Source of the DNA: Panopea generosa
Taxonomy: Eukaryota; Mollusca; Bivalvia; Adapedonta; Hiatellidae
Reading direction: 5' to 3'
Length of the DNA stretch: 64,000 nt
Assembly: GCA_029582155.1 (NCBI GenBank)
Contig: CM055899.1
Location: forward strand, 76,955,574-77,019,573
Shown here: in pieces, positions 1 through 12,260 of the stretch
How the letters are laid out: the number at the start of each line of letters is the position of its first letter
Position numbering within the stretch: the first letter of the stretch is position 1
Notes under the pieces: generated by a model
Told to the model about the DNA's origin: nothing
Databases searched by the model: none
Seen by the model: the letters and a program-made list of their open reading frames with translations, nothing else
Made by a program: the position numbers and the translations under genes

Positions 1-489
1 ACTGAGATGACGTGCGCTGATGGACTGAGGTGACGTGCGCTGATGGACTGAGATGCTGTGCGCTGAAATACTCAGATGCTGTGTGCAGATGGACTGAGAT
101 GCTGTGCGCTGATTGACTGAGATGATGTGCGCTAATGACCTGAGATGATGTGCGCTGATGGACTGAGATGCTTTGCGCTGATGGGCTGAGATGCTGTGCG
201 CTGATTGACTGAGATGCTGTGCGCTGATTGACTAAGATGCTGTGCGCTGATGGACTGAGATGCTTTGCGCTGATGGACTGAGATGCTTTGCGCTGATGGA
301 CTGAGATGCTGTACGCAGATGGACTGAGATACTGGGCGCTGATGGCCTGAAATAATGTGCGCTGATGGACTAAGATACTGTGCGCTGGTAGACTAAGATG
401 CTGTGCGCTGGTGGACTAAGATGATGTGCGCTGATGGACTGAGATACTGTGCACCAAAGGACTGAGTTGCTGTGCGCTGATGGACTCGA
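1..489. repeat. 23-bp minisatellite
   Basis: About 21 tandem copies of a 23-bp unit of the form actgagatgctgtgcgctga + tgg, with scattered substitutions. The array enters from the left edge, so its full length is unknown. No open frame of note. Confidence 0.95.
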
Positions 490-528
490 TGACTTTGCTG
501 GAGCCAGAACATCCAAATAAAAAATACT

Positions 529-893
529 TTATCTCAAGAGTGAATAAAATATAATATTGGCAATTAATATTGCTATTATAAGTACTTTAATTGATTCGTC
601 GCGTGATTTGTAATTATTTTGTGTCTGAAAAAAATAAATGATTTCCAGTATGATACATGTACCCTTCGATACATTAATATATACAATTATTGTCTTCATA
701 ATCAATATAGAAAATGAAAGTGATACAGTTTGACGAAGGACACCGTGACGACGACGGGTGCGTGTGTTTAATTGCCGAATTGAATGATGATGAAGAAGAA
801 TCAACAGAAAGTATGATGAAGGAGATGACAGGACCATACGTAAGTGATTTCGTTATACCTCACGTAATACACAAACGTTACAGCCCCACATGC
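529..893 (+). repeat. Exon-bearing module, copy 1 (also at 58125-58480)
   Basis: About 350 bp, from 'gagtgaataaaatataat' to 'cagccccacatgccgg', recurs in the same orientation near the other end of the window. The copies share an open frame beginning at an ATG, a GTAAGT splice donor and about 50 bp beyond that donor. The intron-side sequence is as similar as the exon side, which suggests duplication of genomic DNA rather than a retrocopy. Identity is clearly high by eye but was not computed. Confidence 0.8.
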
Positions 894-2492
894 CGGCTTA
901 TCAATTTCATTTCGAGCTGTTAACCTCTCTTATGGCCGACATTCTTGAGATAATGACGGCAATGTATGATTAACCCATCGAGCAGATTATACTAAATAAA
1001 GTATTACACGTTTTTAAATGTGTCTGTTGTTCAAATATTTGAAATGACGTATAGTGCAAAACCAACACTTATACTGTTTAACCAGGATTCTTAGACTTTC
1101 AGTAATGTACACGCGGTTTTTCTTATTATTGCTGCCTTTATAGTTTATAACTGTAGTTTATGTCAGGCTCTGATATCTTTGTTCTACAAATATCGACTAG
1201 TATTGATAAGTTTAAGTTGAATTATGCTATAGTATAGCATTTACTATTTTGTGTTATAATGTCCTGTATAACACTAAGATAAAGCTGGTCGTTTGATAAA
1301 CTTGGCTTGTAAAAGTAATTCGTGGAGGGAAACTAAATATTGGCTGCCAAGTTTAATATTCAGAAGCTGCCAGAAAGCTACGGTTTGCGGCACGTCACTA
1401 GTAAAAAAGCAACTTTATCCAGCTGGGTTTGAAATAATATTTGGAACATTTTATTGATAAACAAAGCAGGTATAATCTATATTTGTACCCAATTAGGTTT
1501 CAATTCAGATTTATATATGTATCTTTGTTGAAATCAATGGTCGGATTGATTGAATACTTAGCGTCAATTTTATGCGATCGAGGGCTAACAGACGATCCGG
1601 TAACCTAGCTTCCCTTTCTTGGTGCTCTTGAATGTTAGCCAGTACTCGGGCACACCTAATCTCCGCAAGTAACTAATAACTTTCCCACTTGAATCAGCGA
1701 TAAGAGACGAATGTTAAGGAGACACAATTTCGTACAGCACGAGGGTTTTGGCCGGGCAAGAACGCGAACTCACTATCGCTGAAGTGAAAGTCAGATGATC
1801 TACCGATTGAGCTAATCGGGCCCGGGTTGTTGATATGAAAACAATCGGCATTATTATAATATATTGATAGCTATACATTACGTTACGTTACGGTATGGTA
1901 GGTATGTTACGTTTTGGTACGTTACGTTACGTTATGTTATGTTATGTTAAAGATCAATCTCACTGTACCGTACGATGATCGGGTTCACACCTTCATGCCA
2001 GTAGAAGGTCAGGCTGACGCTGCAACTTTGTCACCGAGAGCTAAAGAGATGTGTTTCGAATGTAAGCTTGTGAAAGTCGCTGAGAAACTTGATGAAGGTA
2101 ATGCACAGTTTAAATATTCTCTTTTGAATATATAGGTAATTATAAATAATAAAAAATACAAGAAAACAAACAAATAAACCTAACATTTCTTTGCTTTTCA
2201 ATAATTAGATGAACTGAAATTTTTTTTAGAAGAATTCTGAGTATTATAATAGTTTATGGCAGCATACATGGCAACATGAATAAAGCACAAAATAAAGCTC
2301 CAGTATTAAACAATACCGCCTGCTGCACAAGATGTTTGTTAATCTTATAGCTGTGGACCCATGGAAATTTACATTGAATTTAATAAAGCTACAATATATC
2401 TTGCATATTTAGGAACGACTGGCAATAGACAGAAAAGACGATCGATAATATATCTGGCGAATTACAACGGATTGCGAATAATTTCCAAGTGA
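711..2492 (+). CDS. Candidate three-exon small gene (unknown protein)
   Basis: Proposed exons are 711-839, 1953-2097 and 2413-2492. Exon 1 follows 'caatatag', has an ATG at 714 and runs 42 codons with an acidic stretch (DDEEEST) to a GTAAGT donor in phase 0. Exon 2 starts in phase 0 after 'gttaaag' and encodes 48 codons including 'MCFEC' before a gtaatg donor in phase 1. Exon 3 follows 'gcatatttag', enters in phase 1 and stops at TGA 2490-2492. An AATAAA lies at 2558-2563. The joined product would be about 116 residues with no signal peptide or transmembrane segment, and I do not recognise it. The phases agree, but the second copy of exon 1 (58302-58422) differs by a 1-nt indel in the run before the donor, so it ends in another frame and phase. 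One of the two copies is therefore probably broken or read differently. The exon 2 acceptor is weak. This could be a chance assembly. Confidence 0.3.
894..1554. other. AT-rich non-coding stretch
   Basis: No sizeable open frame, repeat array or RNA gene seen. If the candidate gene at 711-2492 is real, this is its first intron. Confidence 0.5.
1555..1828 (-). mobile_element. tRNA-derived SINE (family A), minus strand
   Basis: Read on the minus strand, the head at about 1826-1741 is tRNA-like. It has a box A-type segment (TAGCTCAATCGGTAGA), an anticodon-arm-like CTGA...TCAG hairpin around TTTCAC, and a degenerate box B (GAGTTCGCGTTC). A non-tRNA body follows to about 1555. Parts of the body (CAAGTGGGAAAGTT, GAGTACTGGC, GCTAGGTTA) resemble the body of the SINE at 59525-59830, implying a shared central domain. 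The tRNA fold is degenerate, so this is not a functional tRNA gene. Confidence 0.7.
1885..1950. repeat. (GTTAC/GTTAT)n microsatellite
   Basis: Imperfect pentanucleotide run (ttacg, ttatg variants) directly before the candidate exon at 1953-2097. Confidence 0.85.
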
Positions 2493-2639
2493 AAGAAGAA
2501 CTAAAGGAGAGCGCACATATCATCATCTTAACTAATATTTTGTTCACAAAATAGCTCAATAAAATAACACAAAGTCCTTATAAATAAGCCAGTGTTAATA
2601 TTATAGTAAAGCCCACTTTATACACAAATCGTAAACATG

Positions 2640-5600
2640 CACTTGTTATATAAGACAAGGACAATGATCTTGTTATGTAAGACAAAGAAAATGCTCTTGT
2701 AATATAAGATAAGGGCAATGATCTTGTTATGCAAGACAAGGGCAATGATCTTGTTATGTAAGATAAGGGCAATGATCTTGTTATATAAGACAAGGGCAAT
2801 GGTCCTGTTATATAAGACAAGGCCAATGGTCTTGTTATATAAGACAAGGGAAATGGTCCTGTAATATAAGACAAAGACAATGATAATGTTGTTATATAAA
2901 GCAAGAACAATGATGTTATTATATAAATCAAGGACAATGATCTTGTTATATAAATCAAGGACAATGATCTTGTTATATAAATCGCGGACAATGATCTTGT
3001 TATATAAAACAAGGACTATGATCTTATTTTATAAATCAAGGACAATGATGTTATAATATAAAACAAGGACAATGATGTTGTTATATAAATCGAGGACAAT
3101 GATGTTGTTATATATAACAAGGACAATGATCTTGTTACATGAAACAAGGACATTATGTTGTTATATAAAACAAGGACAATGCTCCTGTTATATAAAATAA
3201 GGACAATGATCCTGTTATATAAAACAAAGACAATGATGTTGTTATATCAAACAAGGACAATGACACTGATCCTGTTATATAAAACAAAGACAATGATGTT
3301 GTTATATAAAACAAGGACACTGATCCTGTTATATAAAACAAGGACAATGCTGTTGTTATATAAAACAAAGACAATGATGTTGTTATATAAAACAAAGACA
3401 ATGATGTTGTTATATAAAACAAGGACTCTGATCTTGTTATATAAAACACGGACACTGATCCTGTTATATAAAACAAGGACAATAATGTTGTTATATAAAA
3501 CAAGGACAATGATGTTGTTATAAAAAAACCCAAAGACAATGATGTTATTATATAAATCAAGGACAATGATCTTGTTATATAAATCAAGGACAATGATCTT
3601 GTTATATAAATCAAGGACAATGATCTTGTTATATAAAACAAGGACTATGATCTTATTTTATAAATCAAGGACAATGATGTTATAATATAAAACAAGGACA
3701 ATGATGTTGTTATATAAATCGAGGACAATGATGTTGTTATATATAACAAGGACAATGATCTTGTTACATGAAACAAGGACATTATGTTGTTATATAAAAC
3801 AAGGACAATGCTCCTGTTATATAAAATAAGGACAATGATCCTGTTATATAAAACAAAGACAATGATGTTGTTATATCAAACAAGGACAATGACACTGATC
3901 CTGTTATATAAAACAAGGACAATGATGTTGTTATATAAAACAAGGACACTGATCCTGTTATATAAAACAAGGACAATGCTGTTGTTATATAAAACAAAGA
4001 CAATGATGTTGTTATATAAAACAAAGACAATGATGTTGTTATATAAAACAAGGACTCTGATCTTGTTATATAAAACACGGACACTGATCCTGTTATATAA
4101 AACAAGGACAATAATGTTGTTATATAAAACAAGGACAATGATGTTGTTATAAAAAAAAACAAAGACAATGATGTTGTTATATAAAACAAGGACAATGATG
4201 TTGTTATTTAAAACAAGGACAAGGACAATGATCCTGTTATATAAAATAAGGACACTGATCCTGTTATATAAAACAAAGACAATAATGTTGTTATATAAAA
4301 CAAGGACAATGACACTGATCCTGTTATATAAAACAAGGACAATGACACTGATCCTGTTATATAAAACAAAGACAATGATGTTGTTATATAAAATAAACAA
4401 AATGATAAAATAAGGACACTGATCCTGGTATATAAAACAAGGACAATAATGTTGTCATATAAAACAAGGACAATGATCCTGTTATATAAAACAAGGACAA
4501 TGATGTCGTTATATAAAACAAGGACACTGATTATGTTATATAAAACAAGGACACTGATGTTGTTATATAAAACAAGGACAATAATGTTGTCATATTAAAC
4601 AAGGACAATGATCCTGTTATATAAAACAAAGACAATGATGTCGTTATATAAAACAAGGACACTGATCCTGTTATATAAAACAAGGACAATGATGTCGTTA
4701 TATAAATCAAGGACAATGATCCTGTTATATAAAACAAGGACACTGATCCAGTTATATAAAACAAAGACACTGATCCTGTTATATAAAACAAGGACACCGA
4801 TCCAGTTATATAAAACAAAGACACTGATCCTGTTATATAAAACAAGAACAATGATGTTATTATATTAATCAAGGACAATGATCTTGTTATATAAATCAAG
4901 GACAATGATCTTGTTATATAAATCGCGGACAATTATGTTGTTATATAAATCGAGGACAATGATCTTGTTATATAAAACAAGGACTATGATCTTATTTTAT
5001 AAATCAAAGACAATGATGTTATAATATAAAACAAGGACAATGATGTTGTTATATAAATCGAGGACATTGATGTTGTTATATATAACAAGGACAATGATCT
5101 TGTTACATAAAACAAGGACATTATGTTGTTATATAAAACAATGACAATGCTCCTGTTATATAAAATAAGGACAATGATCCTGTTATATAAAACAAAGACA
5201 ATGATGTTGTTATATCAAACAAGGACAATGACACTGATCCTGTTATATAAAACAAGGACAATGATGTTGTTATATAAAACAAGGACAATGATGTTGTTAT
5301 AAAAAAACCCAAAGACAATGATGTTGTTATATAAAACAAGGACAATGATGTTATTATTTAAAACAAGGACGTTATTTAAAACAAGGACAAGGACAATGAT
5401 CCTGTTATATAAAATAAGGACACTGATCCTGTTATATAAAACAAGGACAATGACACTGATCCTGTTATATAAAACAAAGACAATGATGTTGTTATATAAA
5501 ATAAACAAAATGATAAAATAAGGACACTGATCCTGGTATATAAAACAAGGACAATAATGTTGTCATATAAAACAAGGACAATGATCCTGTTATATAAAAC

Positions 5601-6055
5601 AAGGACAATGATGTCGTTATATAAAACAAGGACACTGATTATGTTATATAAAACAAGGACACTGATGTTGTTATATAAAACAAGGACAATAATGTTGTCA
5701 TATTAAACAAGGACAATGATCCTGTTATATAAAACAAAGACAATGATGTCGTTATATAAAACAGGGACACTGATCATGTTATATAAAACAAGGACACTGA
5801 TGTTTTTATGTAAAACAAGGGCAATGATCCTGTTATATAAAACAAGGACACTGATCCAGTTATATAAAACAAAGACACTGATCCTGTTATATAAAACAAG
5901 GACACCGATCCAGTTATATAAAACAAAGACACTGATCCTGTTATATAAAACAAGACCAATGATGTTGTTATATAAAACAAGGGCAATGATCCTGTTATAT
6001 AAAATAAGGACAATGTATTGTTTTATAAAACAAGGACACTGATGTTTTTATATAA
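2640..6055. repeat. 27-bp minisatellite with higher-order duplications
   Basis: Roughly 120 copies of a 27-bp unit whose core is gttatataaaacaaggacaa plus tgatc(c/t)t. Some units are extended by an extra 'acaatgacactg'. Blocks are themselves duplicated. The variant 'actatgatcttattttataa' occurs at about 3012, 3641 and 4981, giving a 629-bp direct duplication (3012-3640 and 3641-4269). The rare variant 'aaataaacaaaatgataaaa' occurs near 4391 and 5499, a 1,108-bp spacing. Because 27 is divisible by three, long repetitive open frames appear in several frames on both strands; I do not regard these as genes. Confidence 0.95.
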
Positions 6056-6902
6056 ACCCGAATGGGAATAAGCTTGTTATACACTTTTAAATAATATATG
6101 TTTTATTTAACTCAATAAAAAATATATCTCATTATTCTGATTTAATATTGATTCATATATCCCAATATCGTATGGTTTAAGTATGGAGGCATTGCATGTA
6201 GGAAAGCTGCCGTAACTTATCGTAAAGGCAAAGTGATATTTTAGACAGACTAAAACTTTATCACTTTATTTTTATATCTTATTGTTTCTCTTTGATAAGC
6301 CTTAACACCCATTTTCATATTATTGTTCGATGAAATACATTGATTTTGATAAATAAATTTTGGCATAGCACAGTTAGTTACACATTTACACAACCACACA
6401 CTGTTCTACAATACATTTACATTTCTCTTAAACTGTAAGTTACACTTCGGAAACAAAATGTTGTGTTACAATTTCCTCCCAAATATACGATATGAGAATT
6501 CTGTAATTCATTTGTAAGATAATAATTTCAGGTTTATTAGTAGAATAACCGTGCTACTAAAATTCTTATCAATTATTTTATCATCATATTGATTTCGTGT
6601 TGTAGTATTTCAATACTTGTTGTTATAAATTCGTTATCCATTATTGACAAAAATATAAGTGTGATTTTCAAATATGAAAATATGATACAATACTGAAAAG
6701 GCGTACGCAATATCAAACTGTACCATGATGGTTTAACACACAGTCTAGTAGATATATGTATGTTGTTGCGTTTTCGTGTGTGATGTGCACGTGTTCTTTG
6801 GCTTTGTTGTTTAATCTATAATGATACTTTGCATGCAGCCATACCTAAATATAAATGAACATGTATATGCGTATGCACATAAATGAATAAATAAATAAGT
6901 AG

Positions 6903-6933
<31 letters not shown>

Positions 6934-7728
6934 ATCAATCAATCAATCAATCAATAAATAAATCAATCAATCAAATTTCAAAAGCAAGTCAACAGCAAAA
7001 ACATATACGTATAATATCAAATAGCAAACGTCAAAAATATTGAATATGATTTTGCATTTTGTGGTACTCTTCTGCCAAAATTGATGAATGTAAAGCTATT
7101 TTTCTCTGGTTTTAAATTGTTTTAGAAATGTATGCTGTATACGTTACTAACCATTTTATATGATCTTTAACACTTTTTTGCAATGTTTTAAACAAATTTT
7201 GCTTAACCTGATAATTTCATGTATTAAGTGACTTTATGAATTAATGATTTCGAATTCGAACTTGAAAGAAAGGGCACCACGTGTGTTGGGAATAATGTTT
7301 AAATATAGTTTTCCCTTGAAATAATCTTCGATTTTGTTGTTGTTGTATATGTGACATAGTATATCAATATTGACCTCGACTACCGGCTCACTCACATGTT
7401 TTCTCTTGTTGATACCACATCATGTTCAATACCTCAACATTCAATTTTTGATAATGTCAAATCATATCCTAGCAATTAACCTTGTGTTCCATATGATATT
7501 GTAACTATGACAAACATGAATAATGTAAGGAACTACTGTCAACCAAGACTGCCGAAGAATGAAAATTTAACTGTATGGTAATATTTGTTTAGACTTATTT
7601 AATTTCATGACACTATTTGTATAAACTAATTGCCTTAAAGTAAAAAGCATTGTTATACTCCTGTCTTTGTAAATATACTACAAATAAAATTTAACAATAT
7701 ATATGTGTTTCTCATTTCTTAAATTCCC
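6056..7728. other. AT-rich non-coding stretch with (CAAT)n tract
   Basis: No coding signal seen. A tetranucleotide run (AAAT/CAAT)n lies at about 6881-6975. The remainder is unique-looking AT-rich sequence. Confidence 0.7.
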
Positions 7729-7866
7729 GGGCCCGGTTTCTCGAAAATACTTAAGTCTGCTATTTTATTTAAACTCAGATAGTGTACTCAATTTAAGTAT
7801 AAAACTGAGCACACTACAGAGTTTAAATAAAATAAGGGACTTAAGTATTTTTGTGAAACCGGGGCC
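7729..7866. mobile_element. Foldback (MITE-like) element
   Basis: Imperfect inverted repeat with arms of about 55-60 bp. The left arm starts gggcccggtttctcgaaaat and the right arm ends gaaaccggggcc. Within the arms 'acttaagt' and 'attttatttaaactc' match their reverse complements. The spacer is only about 20 bp, so the element folds almost completely on itself. No coding capacity. Confidence 0.85.
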
Positions 7867-7879
7867 AGTGTTTCAGTAA

Positions 7880-8960
7880 ATGCCCTTATATTTGAATATC
7901 TCAACCATCTCAGAAGTTTTCAAGGCTAATACAGCCACATATGTTTTCGATGAAACTGAGGGGATATTGAAGTGGCATCCGTTCATTTGTCCGTCCGTAT
8001 GTCCGCAAACATGAATGGGAAGTTAAATGGCTACGGTTAGTTTTAGCAGTTGAAAAACAGTTGAAAAAAAATATGTTGATGTTTCTGGACACTTAAAAAC
8101 AGCTTATACGTGGCTATAGTTTTGCCACACAAGCTATAGACTGGGCGCATACAAAGCCAATTAACTACTCGTTCGTTTGAACGTCCGCCTGTTCACCCGT
8201 CCGTCTGTCCGTCACGTTTTTTTACCAACAGTCTTGCGGACGCAACTCCTCTGATAGTTTTAACCAGATTGAAATGAAACTTACTGTTCATTAAGTACAT
8301 GTTTAAACATATACCTATGTACCAGGGGCACGTTTTCACTAACGTTTGTATGATAACGAACTTCTAAGTGTAAAATGTGAAGTTATAAAAAAACGACGGG
8401 AAATTCATTTAGTTTGTCACTGTCTTGTTTTACGAGATTGTGTGTAAACTTTGTAAAACATTTTCTCCTGAAATTTGCAAAAATATTGTGCAAATAAAAT
8501 GTTCCTAGATGTCCCACTTTCTTAAGACTTACGTAACTGAAACGGGTCCCTGAATTTTTATGCAGTTATGGCCCTTTGTTGTTTTTTAACTTATACTTTT
8601 ATGTCAAACTTTGGACCAAAGACTTTGCGAACGCAACTTCTCTTCGGGGTTTTACTCCAGTTGAAATGAAGCTTGCTGAATATCAGGTACATACTTAGTC
8701 TAAACATATGGCTGTTATGTTGGTGTTTTTTTCATGGAGTTATGTATCTTTGTTATTTTAACTTAAATTCTACAACAAATTTGACGGTTAGAACTCCTCC
8801 CACAATTCTAACCAGATTGAAATGAATATGTACACTAATTACATAGTCTGAATATGTGCCAATGGTATTGGCGTTCTGATTTAATGATTATATGCAGTTA
8901 TGGACCATTGTTAGTTCATAACTTTTCTAAAATAGTTTTGAAAATTTAATAAAATTACAC
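7880..8960 (+). repeat. Diverged GTCCGTC-type repeat block
   Basis: Contains runs of 'gtccgtc' (7990-8010, 8170-8215) followed by repeated sub-modules of the form 'gcaactcct..cag.ttgaaatgaa' and 'tatgcagttatggccctttg' near 8240, 8560, 8630 and 8790. Another diverged copy lies at 12861-13170. I know blocks of this style as abundant in bivalve genomes (memory, not searched). No intact open frame. Confidence 0.6.
8322..8552. mobile_element. Small element with terminal inverted repeats
   Basis: Left end ccaggggcacgttttcac and right end ctgaaacgggtccctg are imperfect inverted copies about 230 bp apart. There is no coding capacity. It sits inside the surrounding repeat block, so it probably inserted later. 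A target-site duplication was not resolved. Confidence 0.5.
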
Positions 8961-9239
8961 TCTAATTTTTAAGAAATATTTTATTTTAATTGTACTCATA
9001 CTTAATCTTTTTAAGAACATAAATTCTGACTTTCAACTTTACTCTTTTCGCTTAATACGATATCTTCAAAATGTATATAGACATCTAAAAATGCATTATT
9101 TTACATTTTAAGCCATTTTAGGTAAATATACTATATTTCTGACAGTAAAGGCACCCTTACCACAAGACAATATTTACACACATAACTCAGAGTGTACCTG
9201 GCAATGCTCTTAATAAATATATTTGTTTAGCAAGAATTA

Positions 9240-11230
9240 CTTAATCAACAAAACAACCATTTCACTTCCAACAAGAAGCCTATGGACCTTAACGGTCACC
9301 TGATTATCCGTGATGACAAAAAACTATATGAATCCATTTTCCAACTTTTGTTTGTCAGGAAGCAGCAACAAACCAAACATGGATTTTGAATGTTACATCT
9401 GAATTAACTAATCAACTGTCACATCGGCATCAACAAAATCACACCATTTTTTCTTATATAGATTTAATAAAGTAGTACCCACCCAAAGGGTTAAACCATG
9501 AGACCAATGCGCTTGAAATTCACAACTTTTATGAAAGACTCATACGCCTCATTGATAATGCTTACAATTTGTGTTCCAATGATTTATATATCAAATGAGC
9601 CTTTTTTGATTTATACAGATTTGTCAAAGGAGGACCCACTCAAATGCCAGTCCGTGATGCCCAGAGACATGAAATTCATATTTTTTTTTATAAAGGACCA
9701 ATAGATGTCAATAATCATGTTCACCAATTGTTTCTGAGTGCTTCTTATAATAAAAAGAAAGTTTTTAAACTTAACCTTGAATTTGACTATATTGGCCCCG
9801 CCCTTAAAATATTATGGGGTGGGGACCATGCATTTCACATAGGTATTAACCGTCATGTCAGCAACAGCAAATCACACCTAAAAACATTCACATAAGTATA
9901 TTCAGTCATAAGAAATAACATTTTTTGTCAATTTCTCTTATATAGATATAGTAAAGTAGGTCCCACCACCAGGGCAAAAACGTGAGACCCAAGGGAGGAG
10001 GGTGGGGGGGGGGGGGGGGCATTTTTAATAAAGGAAACATATTCGTCAATAATCGTGCTAACAATTTGCTTTTGAGTGTTTCATATAATAATAGGAAGGG
10101 TTTTTAAAGTTTATCTTGACTTTGACTATTATGGCCCCGTTCCGAAGACAAATCACACCAAAAACATTCATGTAAGTCTATTCAGTTATAATAAATTACG
10201 TTTTTTGACATTTTCTCTTATATAGATTTAGTAAAGTAGACCCCGCCCCTAGGACCAAACCGTGAGACTTAGGGGTATGAAATTCACAGTTTTAAAGATT
10301 ACCGTTAGTCGTCAATAATAAGCTCACAATTTGTTCTGAGTGCTTACTATAACAAAAGGCCCATGGGATTTAACGGTTTCCTGATTATCCTTAAACACAA
10401 AAAAATATTTGAATCCATTTTCCAACTTTTGTCCTTCTGGAAGCGGCAACAAACCAGATATAACATCTGAATCAACCAATCACTCATTTTCTCTTATATA
10501 AATTTAGTAAAGTATTTCCCACCCCAAGGGTCAAACCGTGAGACCCAGGCGTATGAAATTCACAATTTTTATGACAGACTCATAGGCCTCAATAATTATG
10601 CTTACATACTAACCATCAATTTGACTGTTTTTGCCTAGGCCAAAGGTTACATATTGGGTGGAGGTACTCAATAAAACAGGAGCAATAACCGTCATGTCAG
10701 CAGCAACAAATCACACCAAAAATCATTCAAATGAGTCTATTCAGTCATCGGTAATGACGGTTTTTGTTCTCTTTTAAAATTTTGTTAAGCAGGTCCAACC
10801 ACCAGGGCCAAACCGTGAGACCCAGGGCATGAAATTCACAATTTCTTAAAGGACAAATAGATGTCAATAACAATGCTCACCGATTGGTTTTAGTGCTTCT
10901 TATTGTACGAAGAAGCATTTTAAAATTTACACATTCACATAAGTCTATTTAGTAAAAAGAAACCCAACGTTTTCTGCCATTTTCGCTTAAATGTATTTGG
11001 TAAAGTAGGCCCCATCTCAGGGCCAACCCGTGAGACTCAGGGACATGAAATTCCCTTTTATAAAGGACCCACAGGCGTCAGTTATCATGCTTACAATTTG
11101 TTTCTGAGTGCTTCCTATAATAAGAAAAAGATTTCTAAAATTGACATTGAGTTTGACTGTTTTTACCCCGCCCCCAAGGGAGGTTGAGACCTTGCAATTC
11201 ACAATTTCGATTCACCTTTGGACACAAGAA
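9240..11230 (+). repeat. Block of diverged tandem repeat modules (~280-bp spacing)
   Basis: The phrase 'ttagtaaagtaggtccca' + 'ccgtgagacccaggg..atgaaattcaca' recurs at about 9470, 9950, 10230, 10508, 10790 and 11002, with a partial near 9640. Spacings are close to 280 bp apart from the last at about 210. Each module continues with 'aggcctcaataattatgctt' and a 'ttgactg/ttttgccccgccc' segment. The block opens with 'gaccttaacggtcacctgat'. Short open frames inside are fragments without family resemblance. Confidence 0.75.
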
Positions 11231-11985
11231 ATCTCGATTTTACCCAATAAAGTAAGTATTCTGATGTTTGAATTGTTGCAATATTGGTGATTAATCTTAG
11301 GTATGTTCAGTTCTGGCCAGAAGCGTGTCTTTTTTCATGTACAGTATTTGTCCCAGAACCATGAAAGTACTGCATATAGCCTTATGCTTCACTTACATTT
11401 TGTCATTTCTAATCAATAACATTAACGTGTTCTTTATTATTTACTACAATACTACTTTTGGAAGAGGTTGTAGTTTCTAAAATAACTTTCTGAACTTATT
11501 GTGATTTCCAAGGATTCTGCTCTAAGTGAATTAGCTCATATAACTTTATGTTTATAATCGCTTGGATCACAGAAGCATGTATTTGTGACAATGTTAATGA
11601 AACAGTCATGAAACGATAAACGGTATTTTTTTCATTTTATATGGCAGGTGAAATCTGTGTCTACAATACGCTTTCATTAGGTCTATGGTAACAACTCTTC
11701 TATCCCAGATGATTGATTAAGACTTTGTCTCAATCAATTGTTTTATTATATACTAGTGTACAAGAAATCTGCAAAATGACGTGTTACAGTTGTTTAACAT
11801 CATATCAATTTCGTTTTACCTAAGGTGCAGAAAAACACAGACTTGGTTTATATTTGGACTTTTTACCCGAAACGTACTGTGGATAAGCAGAGATCATTTT
11901 TTTTAGCTTAATTGTAAGTGGTATGAGTTTCCGGTGTCTATTCTGAATGTGTTAAGCGAACTGATCCCCAACAACAATGTCTGAA
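11231..11985. other. Unannotated AT-rich stretch
   Basis: No open frame, array or RNA gene recognised. Confidence 0.4.
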
Positions 11986-11989
11986 TGTT

Positions 11990-12260
11990 TTAGAAGCTCA
12001 TTAGTTTGATTTTCCTTTGCACGAAAAGTTTGTCTTGGTAGAAATTAAATTTCACAATAGCTGGCATTTTCTTAGCAGGTTGATATCTCCCAATCCCATG
12101 AATGTGGTCGAATTTTATGGTTTGTGGTGCATAGGGCGTTCGGAGAATACCGGAACAGTATTTTGGAGTAGTTTTCCATAGTGCTCTTGCTCGCCAAATC
12201 ACATTTTTCAGTTATAAAGAAAATATTGTCTCTTTTAGAACGTGTCTACAAATATAACAT
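11990..12260 (-). pseudogene. Fragment of L1-type LINE ORF1
   Basis: The minus-strand frame at 12202-11990 contains 'IKFDHIHGIGRYQPAKKMPA' followed by 'IVKFNFYQDKLFVQRK'. This matches the layout of L1/Tx1 ORF1 proteins, where an 'F.RVHRIG......RPIVAKF..YKDRE' segment forms the RNA-binding core. A neighbouring frame (about 12245-12130) carries 'KRDNIFFI', the strand that normally lies upstream, so a frameshift separates the two parts. Only about 90 codons remain, with no ORF2 adjoining. It is a dead fragment and could not supply ORF1 function to the LINE at 17.6 kb. Confidence 0.65.

Noticed and set aside
1..489. CRISPR-like regular repeat array
   Set aside because: Units are directly adjacent with no spacers, and the sequence is plainly an animal genome.
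1741..1826. Functional tRNA-Glu gene on the minus strand
   Set aside because: The anticodon and T stems do not pair properly, and a SINE body follows directly.
2578..6042. Many open frames of 60-174 codons on both strands
   Set aside because: All are translations of the 27-bp array; the period is divisible by three, so frames stay open without selection.
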